DNA from: Saprospiraceae bacterium
Lineage (GTDB): Bacteria > Bacteroidota > Bacteroidia > Chitinophagales > Saprospiraceae
Direction of reading: 5' to 3'
DNA: 40,683 nt
Assembly: GCA_026986005.1 (NCBI GenBank)
Contig: JALSPK010000095.1
Coordinates: 1 to 40,683 of the forward strand
The first letter of the stretch is position 1, and each line of letters opens with the position of its first letter. Of this stretch, positions 8,108-15,673 are shown one piece after another. Under the pieces are notes generated by a model that worked only from the letters and a program-made list of their open reading frames with translations, did not search any database and was not told where the DNA came from. Position numbers and translations under genes: made by a program.

Positions 8108-9121
8108 TCAATTACTTCGCACTTTTTCCCACTCCCATGCGGATTTCATTATGTCTTCTATGTTGCGTTTGGGATTCCATTTTAATAGTGTTTTTGCCTT
8201 TGTATAATCAGCATAGATTGCCGGTATGTCGCCTGGTCTCCTTGGAGCTATAGAGTAATTTAATTTTTCTCCGGTTACTTCTTCAAATGCATTTATTGCT
8301 TCTAGGACTGTTACTCCCTGCCCAATTCCTAAATTGAAGAAATCATAATCCAAGGCTTTAGGATTATCGATAAGATATTGTAATGATTTTGTGTGTGCAT
8401 CAGCTAAATCCATAACATGAATATAGTCTCTGATGGCACTACCGTCTCTAGTGTTATAATCATCACCAAATACCATCATTGAATCTCTCTTGCCGATAGC
8501 GGTTTCTGTAATAATAGGCACCAAATTTAAAGGAGGGAGTGCAGGACTCTCACCCATTTTGCCTGATTCATGAGCACCGGCAGGATTAAAATACCTTAGC
8601 ATTATTGCTTTTACGTTAGTATTACTAAGCACATCCTTTGCTATCATTTCGGAGACTTGCTTGGTCCTGCCATAAGGAGACTCTGCCTCCTGAATAGGAG
8701 TATGTTCGTCAACGGGTAGTTTGTCAGGACTACCATAGACGGTACATGAAGATGAAAAAACAAAATATTTCACTCCGTATTTCACAATATTATCAAGGAT
8801 ATTCAGTAGGCTATTGATGTTGTTGTCAAAATACAATATTGGTTTTTCTACAGATTCTCCAACAGCTTTTAGTGCAGCAAAATGTATAACTCCCGCAATA
8901 TCGGGATTCTCTTTAAATATAATTTCTGTATCCTCTTTATTTGTCAAATCTACTTTGTAGTTTTTTATCTTTCTACCGGTTATTTTCTCAATTCCTTGTA
9001 ATGCAGAACCGTCTGAATTGAGAAAGCTATCAGCTGAAATAACTTCAAATCCATTATTAATCAAGTCGACAATTGTATGGCTTCCTATGTAACCTGTCCC
9101 TCCTGTTATAAGTATTTTCAT
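8108..9121 (-). CDS. galE: UDP-glucose 4-epimerase
   Basis: Interconverts UDP-glucose and UDP-galactose with a bound NAD. The start at 9121 gives 337 residues beginning 'MKILITGGTGYIGSH', which puts the Rossmann GxxGxxG at residues 7-13 as in other GalE proteins; a longer 350-residue frame starts inside the gmk gene. The catalytic residues are visible: 'FSSSCTVYG' (usually SSSATVYG) and the Y-x-x-x-K pair Tyr150/Lys154 in 'SPYGRTK'. 'YFNPAGAH', 'RDYIHVMDLADAH' and the C-terminal 'RRPGDIPAIYAD' are family landmarks. It begins 4 bp after the gmk stop, so it is the last gene of the yicC-gmk-galE run. Confidence 0.97.
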   Translation of the reverse strand: MKILITGGTGYIGSHTIVDLINNGFEVISADSFLNSDGSALQGIEKITGRKIKNYKVDLTNKEDTEIIFKENPDIAGVIHFAALKAVGESVEKPILYFDNNINSLLNILDNIVKYGVKYFVFSSSCTVYGSPDKLPVDEHTPIQEAESPYGRTKQVSEMIAKDVLSNTNVKAIMLRYFNPAGAHESGKMGESPALPPLNLVPIITETAIGKRDSMMVFGDDYNTRDGSAIRDYIHVMDLADAHTKSLQYLIDNPKALDYDFFNLGIGQGVTVLEAINAFEEVTGEKLNYSIAPRRPGDIPAIYADYTKAKTLLKWNPKRNIEDIMKSAWEWEKVRSN

Positions 9122-9125
9122 TATG

Positions 9126-9731
9126 TTATTCTTCTTCATTAATAAAAAGGAATGTTTCAACTATATCTTCTGCTTCTCTAAAAGTTTTAGGCAAAAAATC
9201 ATTAACAAGTACCTTATCAAAAGCATCTTTATATTCCATTTCCTTTTTTACTCTTGCTATTCTTTTTTTGAAACTTATCTGTGATTCCGTACCTCTTTTT
9301 TTCAACCTTTCTTCCAAGATATCAAATGATGGAGGAGCAATAAATACCGCAAGGCAGTTATCTCCATAAAAGTCTTTTATGTTTCTCGCTCCTTTCACGT
9401 CTATATCAAAAACTACCACCTTGCCTTTATTCCACAGTCTCTCAATTTCACTTTTCAAAGTGCCGTAAAATTGATCTTTATACACTTCCTGCCATTCAAC
9501 AAACGCTCCTTCTTCTACTTTCTTTTTAAAATCTTCTTTAGATAAAAAATAATAATCTTTACCTCCTCTTTCATTTAGCCTTTTCTCTCTGGTCGTTGCA
9601 GAGACAGAAAAGCCTAGTCTGTCAGGATACTCTTCAAGTAAATGCTGCACTACCGTAGTCTTGCCTGCACCGGATGGGGCTGTAAATAGCATTGTCTTTA
9701 GCTGCTTTTTTTTGTGTTTTCTCCTTTTCAT
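9126..9731 (-). CDS. gmk: Guanylate kinase
   Basis: Phosphorylates GMP to GDP with ATP. The 201-residue protein has the P-loop 'APSGAGKTT' (residues 18-26), the GMP-binding 'SVSATTREKRLNERGGKDY' with the usual acidic and Tyr contacts ('GAFVEWQEVYKDQFYGT'), 'VVFDIDVKGARNIK' and the lid-associated 'RLKKRGTESQ'. A basic N-terminal extension (MKRRKHKKKQLK) precedes the core; an alternative start at Met14 would remove it. It lies 12 bp after yicC, a neighbour pairing conserved in many bacteria, and 4 bp before galE. Confidence 0.97.
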   Translation of the reverse strand: MKRRKHKKKQLKTMLFTAPSGAGKTTVVQHLLEEYPDRLGFSVSATTREKRLNERGGKDYYFLSKEDFKKKVEEGAFVEWQEVYKDQFYGTLKSEIERLWNKGKVVVFDIDVKGARNIKDFYGDNCLAVFIAPPSFDILEERLKKRGTESQISFKKRIARVKKEMEYKDAFDKVLVNDFLPKTFREAEDIVETFLFINEEE

Positions 9732-9743
9732 ATTTGTAATAAT

Positions 9744-10619
9744 CTAAAGAACGTTGGCTAATTGTTCTTTTATTTTCTCGAGGTTATCTTTCATGTTAAC
9801 AACTAGTTTTTGTAATGGAGAATACTGTGCTTTTGCACCCATAGTATTGATTTCTCTTCCTATTTCTTGAGCAATAAAATTCAATTTTTTCCCCTTTTCA
9901 AATTTTGATTGATCATTAACTATTTCCAAAAAATAATCACAATGCTGACTTAATCTTTGCTGTTCTTCGTTGATATCCAGTTTTTCCAAGTAATAAAGGA
10001 CTTCTTGTTCAAACCTGTTTTTATCAACTTTGTTTCTATCTTCAATCTCTGTTATCGACTTAAATAATCGTTCTTTTATGCTTTTTTTTCTATCAACATC
10101 ATGCTTAATTATCGAAGGTAAAGAAGCTTTGATTTTCATTACGTTATCTACAATATCTTTTTTGATCGAATCCCCTTCTTGTTGACGATAAGCCAATAAT
10201 TTTTCAATAGCTTCCTCAATTGTCAAAACTGTCGTTTCCCATTCTTCATCACTCAATTCATATTCTGTTTCTTTAAAAATATTGGGGATTCTCACAATTG
10301 AAGGGAAAAAATCTCTGTTTTTTTCATCCAATTGCTCTGCGAGAGTGTTGAGTTTCTTGTGATACTCTTTAAAGAGGGTTTCATTAATACTTAGATTTGT
10401 GCCATTTGAAAGGTTGTTTGTAATAGCGATATCAAATTTGCCTCTAGTTAACTTTTTGTAAACAAAATTCCTTATCCACATCTCTTTTTCTGAGTAACCT
10501 GCCGGATATTTTAATCGAACATCTGATGTTTTTCCGTTGAGAGAACGTATTTCTACCGTTATTTTACCTTTTATAGTTTCTTTGGTTGCTTTGCCGAATC
10601 CCGTCATTGAACAAATCAT
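9744..10619 (-). CDS. yicC: YicC-family endoribonuclease
   Basis: A 291-residue protein from the ATG at 10617-10619, giving 'MICSMTGFGKATKETIKG', the normal YicC N-terminus; an ATG six codons earlier is less likely. The N-terminal domain includes 'VEIRSLNGKTSDVRLKYP' (family form: VEIRSVNHRFLDI). The C-terminal DUF1732 part carries 'QRLSQHCDYFLEIVND' and 'GKKLNFIAQEIGREINTMG', the most conserved block. YicC proteins are reported as RNA-cleaving enzymes. First gene of the yicC-gmk-galE operon; divergent from the subtilase gene across a 245-bp spacer. Confidence 0.93.
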   Translation of the reverse strand: MICSMTGFGKATKETIKGKITVEIRSLNGKTSDVRLKYPAGYSEKEMWIRNFVYKKLTRGKFDIAITNNLSNGTNLSINETLFKEYHKKLNTLAEQLDEKNRDFFPSIVRIPNIFKETEYELSDEEWETTVLTIEEAIEKLLAYRQQEGDSIKKDIVDNVMKIKASLPSIIKHDVDRKKSIKERLFKSITEIEDRNKVDKNRFEQEVLYYLEKLDINEEQQRLSQHCDYFLEIVNDQSKFEKGKKLNFIAQEIGREINTMGAKAQYSPLQKLVVNMKDNLEKIKEQLANVL

Positions 10620-10832
10620 AAATAATATTTTTCGCAAATGTAATACTTTTTATACAAAGTTAGCTCATATTAATACTTTTAGGAGGATTTTGATTAAAAT
10701 CTAATAGAGTGCTATTCTTTTCTATCAATCGAAATAATAGCGAGTATCATCAACTTAAATTAGAATAATAATATATTGCCATAAGGTTTTGATATTTTTA
10801 GCGTTATTTTTTACTGTATCGGATATATCTTG

Positions 10833-10840
10833 TACTTTTG
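10833..10840 (+). promoter_or_regulatory. Bacteroidota -7 element for the subtilase gene
   Basis: TACTTTTG matches TAnnTTTG and lies 25 bp before the subtilase ATG. The upstream TATCGGATAT (10817-10826) also occurs just before the M16 gene (4563-4572). Confidence 0.55.
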
Positions 10841-10864
10841 TGAAAATTAAAAAAAAACAGTAAA

Positions 10865-12562
10865 ATGAAAAAAGTAAAATTATTTAGCGTAATTGTCTTG
10901 GCGTTAATGACATTAGCTAGTTGTGGTACAACAAAAAAAGTAGTTGAATCAAAAAAAATAGCTACTGTTAAAAACAAGGTTTATGAAATGATTCCTCAGA
11001 AAATTACAACTTTGTACAATGATAAAGATCTGCAAAATTGGCAATTGAGCGATCCTTTTGAAAGCTATCAACCCGGTATGAGTGTAGAAAAAGCGTACAA
11101 TACTATACTAAAAGATCTTCCTGCTACAGATATTATAGTGGCTGTTATTGATGCAGGAATGGATATTAATCATGAAGATTTGAAAGATGTTATTTGGACA
11201 AATAAAGATGAAATTCCAAATAATGGCATTGATGATGATAAAAATGGTTATATCGATGATGTCCACGGATGGAATTTTCTTGGTTCTAAGGATGGGAAAA
11301 TGGTTACAGGGGAACAATTGGAGCTTACTCGTATTGTGAAAAAGTACAGAAATCAATGGAAAGATAAATCGATCAAAGACATACCTGCAAAGGATACATC
11401 AATGTACAAAGATTATCTAAGAGCGGAAAAGGAATTAGCTGCTAAGATTGCCGCGATTAAACCATTGGAGCAAAGGCTTGCCGGATTGAAAGGTATGGCT
11501 GAAGGCATGTTTAAAACTCTTAAAGACTTTTTAAAAACAGATAAGCTAACTTTAGAGACTATAGAGGGAATAGAGTCCGATGATAATGCTGTCAATCAGG
11601 CAAAGACCATGTATATGAGAGGGCTCACTCCTGATTATATTAAAGGATTTGAACATTATGTAGACGGTCAATTAAAGTACAATCTTAATCTGGATTTTAA
11701 TGGAAGAATTCAAGGAGATAATCCTGACGATTTCAATGATAGAGATTATGGCAATCCAAATGTTATCCCTCCTAATGAGGATGAACTTCATGCTACCCAT
11801 GTAGGTGGAATAATTGCTGCTATAAGAAATAATGGCAAAGGAGGAAATGGTGTTGCAGATCACGTTATGTTGATGTCTGTAAGAGCGGTTCCTGATGGTG
11901 ATGAATATGATAAAGATATCGCTTTGGCTTTCAGATATGCTGTAGATAATGGTGCAAAAGTGATTAATACAAGTTTCGGAAAATATTATTCTCCTCATAA
12001 AGAATGGGTGTGGGATGCATTGAAGTACGCTGAAGATCACGATGTATTGGTAGTAAATGGAGTAGGTAATGAAGGTAAAAACATGGATAATTTTGGTGAT
12101 GATGTTAGTTACCCCAATGACGGTGACAAGCCGGGAGTACAGTTATTTGACAATTTCTTAAATGTGGGAGCAACTGGTCCGAATTACGGTGCAAATATGG
12201 TCGCTCCATTTAGTAATTATGGTAAAAAAACAGTTGATGTATTTTCTCCCGGAATGAAGATTTACGCTACAGTACCTTTCAATAAATACAAACATTTGCA
12301 AGGTACTTCTATGGCTTCACCTGATGTGGCCGGTATAGCTGCTTTGATTCGTTCTCGTTTTCCAAAGTTGACAGCTTCGGAGGTGAAACATATCATAATG
12401 GATTCGGGTTTGGCTCCACAAATTTTGGTTATTTCTCCTAAAGAAGATGATGATGAGAGTGAGCCAAAATTGGTTAAGTTTAGTAGCCTTAGTGTCTCGG
12501 GTAAAATTGCAAATGCATACAATGCCTTGATAATGGCAAAGGAAATAAGTGGAAAGAAATAG
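10865..12562 (+). CDS. S8 subtilisin-like serine protease, lipoprotein
   Basis: A 565-residue secreted protease. The signal peptide ends in the lipobox 'LASC' (Cys20), so it is probably lipid-anchored. The catalytic triad is intact: Asp96 in 'VAVIDAGMD', His309 in 'HATHVGG', Ser482 in 'GTSMASP', with oxyanion-hole Asn402 in 'GVGNEG'. 'GIDDDKNGYIDD' (121-132) is the calcium-loop motif of many Bacteroidota subtilases. The Asp-to-His distance is over 200 residues because of a charged, helix-prone insertion at about 150-290. No T9SS sorting domain is present. Its transcript probably ends at the hairpin at 12591-12630, inside the end of the convergent regulator gene. Substrate unknown. Confidence 0.94.
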   Translation: MKKVKLFSVIVLALMTLASCGTTKKVVESKKIATVKNKVYEMIPQKITTLYNDKDLQNWQLSDPFESYQPGMSVEKAYNTILKDLPATDIIVAVIDAGMDINHEDLKDVIWTNKDEIPNNGIDDDKNGYIDDVHGWNFLGSKDGKMVTGEQLELTRIVKKYRNQWKDKSIKDIPAKDTSMYKDYLRAEKELAAKIAAIKPLEQRLAGLKGMAEGMFKTLKDFLKTDKLTLETIEGIESDDNAVNQAKTMYMRGLTPDYIKGFEHYVDGQLKYNLNLDFNGRIQGDNPDDFNDRDYGNPNVIPPNEDELHATHVGGIIAAIRNNGKGGNGVADHVMLMSVRAVPDGDEYDKDIALAFRYAVDNGAKVINTSFGKYYSPHKEWVWDALKYAEDHDVLVVNGVGNEGKNMDNFGDDVSYPNDGDKPGVQLFDNFLNVGATGPNYGANMVAPFSNYGKKTVDVFSPGMKIYATVPFNKYKHLQGTSMASPDVAGIAALIRSRFPKLTASEVKHIIMDSGLAPQILVISPKEDDDESEPKLVKFSSLSVSGKIANAYNALIMAKEISGKK

Positions 12563-12572
12563 TTTTAATATC

Positions 12573-15449
12573 TTAAAGCTCCATCATATATTGAGTTAGA
12601 TTTGTTTCTTGATCTAACTCAAGTTTTTTTCTTATTCGATAACGGCTTATTTCTACACCTCTTATTGATATACCCATTAGAGGAGCTATCTCTTTTGTAG
12701 TTAGATTTAAGCGCAGATATGCACATAATCTTATGTCTCTGGGGGTCAAAGAGGGATGTTTTTTATTGAGCTTTGAAAAGAAATCACCATGTACTTGATC
12801 GAAGTGTTTGGCGAATTGATTCCAATCATTTTTTGAAATATCACTTAGATTTAATTTTCGAATAAGACTTTTTATTGTTTTTGCAGTTTCTTTGTTTTTT
12901 GTTTTATAAGATATATCTTGCAGGGCATCTTTCAGGTTGAGTATGATTTCATTTTTTTGGGTTAGATGTATTGTAACTGACATTAATTCTTTGTTTTTAT
13001 GGGCTAGTTCACTCTGTAGTTTCTCATTTTTTACTTTATTAAGTTCTTCTTCTGTTTCTTCAATTACTTCCTTGTGCTCTTCAATGATTTTATTTTGTTG
13101 TTGTTTGAGTTCTTCTTTTTCTTTAATATGCTTCTTTTTAGGAAAAAAAATCAAACTGCTAGAGAACAGGATGAAAAGTAATAAATAAGATGTTTTTGCT
13201 ATATTAGAAAGAAACCAAACCGGTTCAATTATAAAAGGAAATTCCAGCGTATTACTATATTGGTTATTGTCTGTTTTTGCTCTTACTAAAAAAGTAAAGT
13301 CACCTGCAGGCAGATTGGTGTATTCCTTAGTGTTTTTTTCAGACCATGAACTCCAAAAGTTTTCATAACCTTTTAGTTGATATTGGTATTTTATTGGATT
13401 ATAATTTGTGAAATGAGGAACAACAAACTCAAAAGAGAAAGTTTTATAAAAGTGGTCTATTGTTTCTTTTTGTAAAGTATCTTTTCTGCTTATTTGTAAA
13501 AAATTGCAACTATCTGATTTAGTACATACGCTGATTTTATTAAAAATCAAGTTAAGGCTATCTAGTTTATTATTAGTAGGGGAATAAAGTAAAAAACCAT
13601 TTTCTGTAGCAAAAAAAGTTTGATTGCTATCAATGGAATATATATATTCAAATCCACCTACTAACCAGTTTTTGCCTCCTTCAACTACTTTTTTATCATA
13701 TATTGAATCATTACAATGAAAATTTGAAATTACCCCTAGTTCCTTGTGATTTAAATACCAAAGTTTGTTTTTTTTCTCTTCCTTTAAATATTTCAATGAT
13801 TTATTTGATTTGAAGCTTTTATTCCAATTGTCGAATGTGTAAAATTCATCTTTTATTTTATCATATTTATATAATCCATCTTTTGTTCTACAATAGAGCA
13901 AATCATCTATTTTAATTATAAAATTATTTAATTTCATAGGGAGGCCTTCTTGGATGCCGTATGATTTAATACTATCTATTTTTGAAAAGTCTGAATTTAA
14001 TTTTAATCTAAATACTCCTTTGTACGGTAATGAGACCCATACATAAGAATTGAAGATAGTGATATTTCGCGATGTAAAATCAAATCCTTTTAATTGATGG
14101 TCAAACTCCCATTTTCCATTTACCTTTGCATACACGGCCAATCCTCTATAATTACCATTCAAGCAATATTTATCATCTTGTCCCAATGGAACAAACAGCC
14201 ATGAACCATTATCTGCATTTTTTATTTTAATTGCAGTAGTGTCAATTATACGATATACTCCATCATGATGTGATAACAGCAATTCATTACCTACAATGTC
14301 TAGTCCCCACACTTGACCTTCTGTGTTTTTGACTGTGTGAAATTTTTTCTTTTCCAGAGGGTTATAGTAATTTGACCAGTCAATAGAATATAGTCCGGAA
14401 GAGGTTCCAAAGTATAGTTTATCTTTAAATACTTTGACTGTATACGCAATTCCCTCTAATTTTCCAGCGGGTTTAATCAGCCGATAAGGGGAGTTTAATT
14501 GAATTAAGTCAATACCTTTTTCTTGTCCTGCCCACAAATTTGAATCACTATCCATAAATAGGCAACGATTATAATTAGATTGTAGACCGGAATTTTTATT
14601 TAGAAGTTCGACCGGCTTACCTTCATAGTCTATAATTAAGATCCCTCCAAATTGTGTTCCAATTGCGATTCTGTTTTTGTTTATTTGAATGGCACTGGTT
14701 ATTCTATTATTTCTTAAGAAATCAGTAGCTAGAGTTAACCATGGTTTTATATTTAATCCATCAAAAATCAGCAAGCCGTTTCTTTCTGTAAAAATAATCT
14801 TTCTTCCATCATTTAATTTTATGATACTGATTACGTGTTCATCTTTGTAAAAAGGATTATCATTAATAACAAATAATTTATCATTAATCATTTTGAAAAA
14901 ACCTTTTTGAGAGTTACAGATAATTAATTCATTGTCTATTTCACCAATAAATGGAAAGTAAGTGTCTGTTTCAAAGACCGTTAATTCCTTCATTGAGTAT
15001 TTGAAAATATTTCTTGGACTTCTAAAATATATAGCATTTTTATATTTAATAATATCCCAAATATCTCCAAATTGTTTTTTGTTGCGTTCTAATGAATCTG
15101 ATAATGAAATATATTTTAGTATTCCATTATCCTGTTTAAAAAAATAACCAAATGTATTTTGCCCTCCTACATAAATTATATTTTCAGAATCAACAAGTAT
15201 ACTTCTAGTTATAGAAGAATTCGGATTGTTTTTTATCCTCCATTTATTGCCATCAAAAATTAACATTCCACTGTTATTGGCGATCAAAATTTTTCCTTCG
15301 CTATCTTGCTTTATATCCCAATTTTGAACAGCAGCATTATATTTATCTTTTGAAAAGTTTTCAATAAATGGTTGACCGATATTGCTTTTTTGAGAAAAGC
15401 AATATGATGTAGTAAAAAATAAGCTTATAAAAATAAATAAATACTTCAT
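12573..15449 (-). CDS. Membrane-spanning sensor with Y_Y_Y domain and LuxR-type HTH; probable PUL regulator
   Basis: A 958-residue one-component regulator from the ATG at 15447-15449 ('MKYLFIFISLFF', signal peptide ending near 'CFSQ'). Two upstream in-frame ATGs give slightly longer forms. Most of the periplasmic part (about 20-660) has repeats such as 'IYVGGQNTFGYFF', 'IAIGTQFGGILIID' and 'LWAGQEKGIDLI', the pattern of two-component-regulator beta-propellers. A triple-tyrosine (Y_Y_Y) domain follows ('YQYQLKGYENFWSSWSE'). Then come one transmembrane helix near residue 755, a long Glu/Lys-rich coiled coil, and a C-terminal LuxR/GerE-type helix-turn-helix (from about 901: 'LTPRDIRLCAYLRLNLTTKE'). 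There is no histidine-kinase or receiver domain. It is divergent from susC and most likely senses a product of this PUL's glycan. Confidence 0.88.
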   Translation of the reverse strand: MKYLFIFISLFFTTSYCFSQKSNIGQPFIENFSKDKYNAAVQNWDIKQDSEGKILIANNSGMLIFDGNKWRIKNNPNSSITRSILVDSENIIYVGGQNTFGYFFKQDNGILKYISLSDSLERNKKQFGDIWDIIKYKNAIYFRSPRNIFKYSMKELTVFETDTYFPFIGEIDNELIICNSQKGFFKMINDKLFVINDNPFYKDEHVISIIKLNDGRKIIFTERNGLLIFDGLNIKPWLTLATDFLRNNRITSAIQINKNRIAIGTQFGGILIIDYEGKPVELLNKNSGLQSNYNRCLFMDSDSNLWAGQEKGIDLIQLNSPYRLIKPAGKLEGIAYTVKVFKDKLYFGTSSGLYSIDWSNYYNPLEKKKFHTVKNTEGQVWGLDIVGNELLLSHHDGVYRIIDTTAIKIKNADNGSWLFVPLGQDDKYCLNGNYRGLAVYAKVNGKWEFDHQLKGFDFTSRNITIFNSYVWVSLPYKGVFRLKLNSDFSKIDSIKSYGIQEGLPMKLNNFIIKIDDLLYCRTKDGLYKYDKIKDEFYTFDNWNKSFKSNKSLKYLKEEKKNKLWYLNHKELGVISNFHCNDSIYDKKVVEGGKNWLVGGFEYIYSIDSNQTFFATENGFLLYSPTNNKLDSLNLIFNKISVCTKSDSCNFLQISRKDTLQKETIDHFYKTFSFEFVVPHFTNYNPIKYQYQLKGYENFWSSWSEKNTKEYTNLPAGDFTFLVRAKTDNNQYSNTLEFPFIIEPVWFLSNIAKTSYLLLFILFSSSLIFFPKKKHIKEKEELKQQQNKIIEEHKEVIEETEEELNKVKNEKLQSELAHKNKELMSVTIHLTQKNEIILNLKDALQDISYKTKNKETAKTIKSLIRKLNLSDISKNDWNQFAKHFDQVHGDFFSKLNKKHPSLTPRDIRLCAYLRLNLTTKEIAPLMGISIRGVEISRYRIRKKLELDQETNLTQYMMEL
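12591..12630 (+). terminator. Rho-independent terminator for the subtilase, inside the regulator's coding sequence
   Basis: A perfect 11-bp inverted repeat (TTGAGTTAGAT at 12591-12601, ATCTAACTCAA at 12612-12622) with a 10-nt loop is followed by GTTTTTTTCTT. It starts 28 bp after the subtilase stop and overlaps the last codons of the convergent regulator gene. On the minus strand the flank after the stem is not U-rich, so it should act mainly on rightward transcripts. Confidence 0.8.
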
Positions 15450-15513
15450 CATTAATAATAAAATCACGTAAAAATTTGATTATTGCAAATATATACATAT
15501 TTTCTCAAATTAG

Positions 15514-15526
15514 CATACAATGTATG
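15514..15526. promoter_or_regulatory. Candidate operator palindrome CATACAATGTATG
   Basis: A perfect inverted repeat with 6-bp arms around a single central A, located in the spacer between the divergent regulator and susC, 65 bp from the regulator start. Dimeric HTH proteins often use such sites. Binding by the neighbouring regulator is an inference. Confidence 0.35.
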
Positions 15527-15548
15527 TAAAATTAAAAATTCATTCATT

Positions 15549-15570
15549 GATGTAGTCATGATGTAGTCAT
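15549..15570. promoter_or_regulatory. Tandem direct repeat GATGTAGTCAT x2, candidate activator site of the susC promoter
   Basis: Two perfect, adjacent 11-bp copies (15549-15559 and 15560-15570), spaced about one helical turn, end about 28 bp before the susC -7 element. That places them at or just upstream of the -33 region, where an activator could contact RNA polymerase. I see no good -33 hexamer, which also suggests an activator-dependent promoter. Confidence 0.5.
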
Positions 15571-15597
15571 ATTTTAGGTTTATACAAATAAGTAATA

Positions 15598-15605
15598 TAA
15601 TTTTG
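15598..15605 (+). promoter_or_regulatory. Bacteroidota -7 element of the susC operon
   Basis: TAATTTTG matches TAnnTTTG, 68 bp before the susC ATG. It follows the tandem repeat at 15549-15570 and would drive susC-susD and the third gene up to the terminator at 23148. Confidence 0.55.
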
Positions 15606-15673
15606 TACTATCTAATTGGAAAGTCAATTTCACGATATTGAATTATTTGTTTTAAATATCAAAATAGTAGAAT

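Noticed and set aside
11672-12040. 122-codon minus-strand open frame
   Set aside because: Shadow of the subtilase gene, which has an intact catalytic triad on the other strand.
12573-15467. Hybrid two-component system (histidine kinase plus receiver) next to susC
   Set aside because: No H-box, ATP-binding N/G motifs or receiver Asp are visible; the cytoplasmic part is only a coiled coil and LuxR-type HTH.
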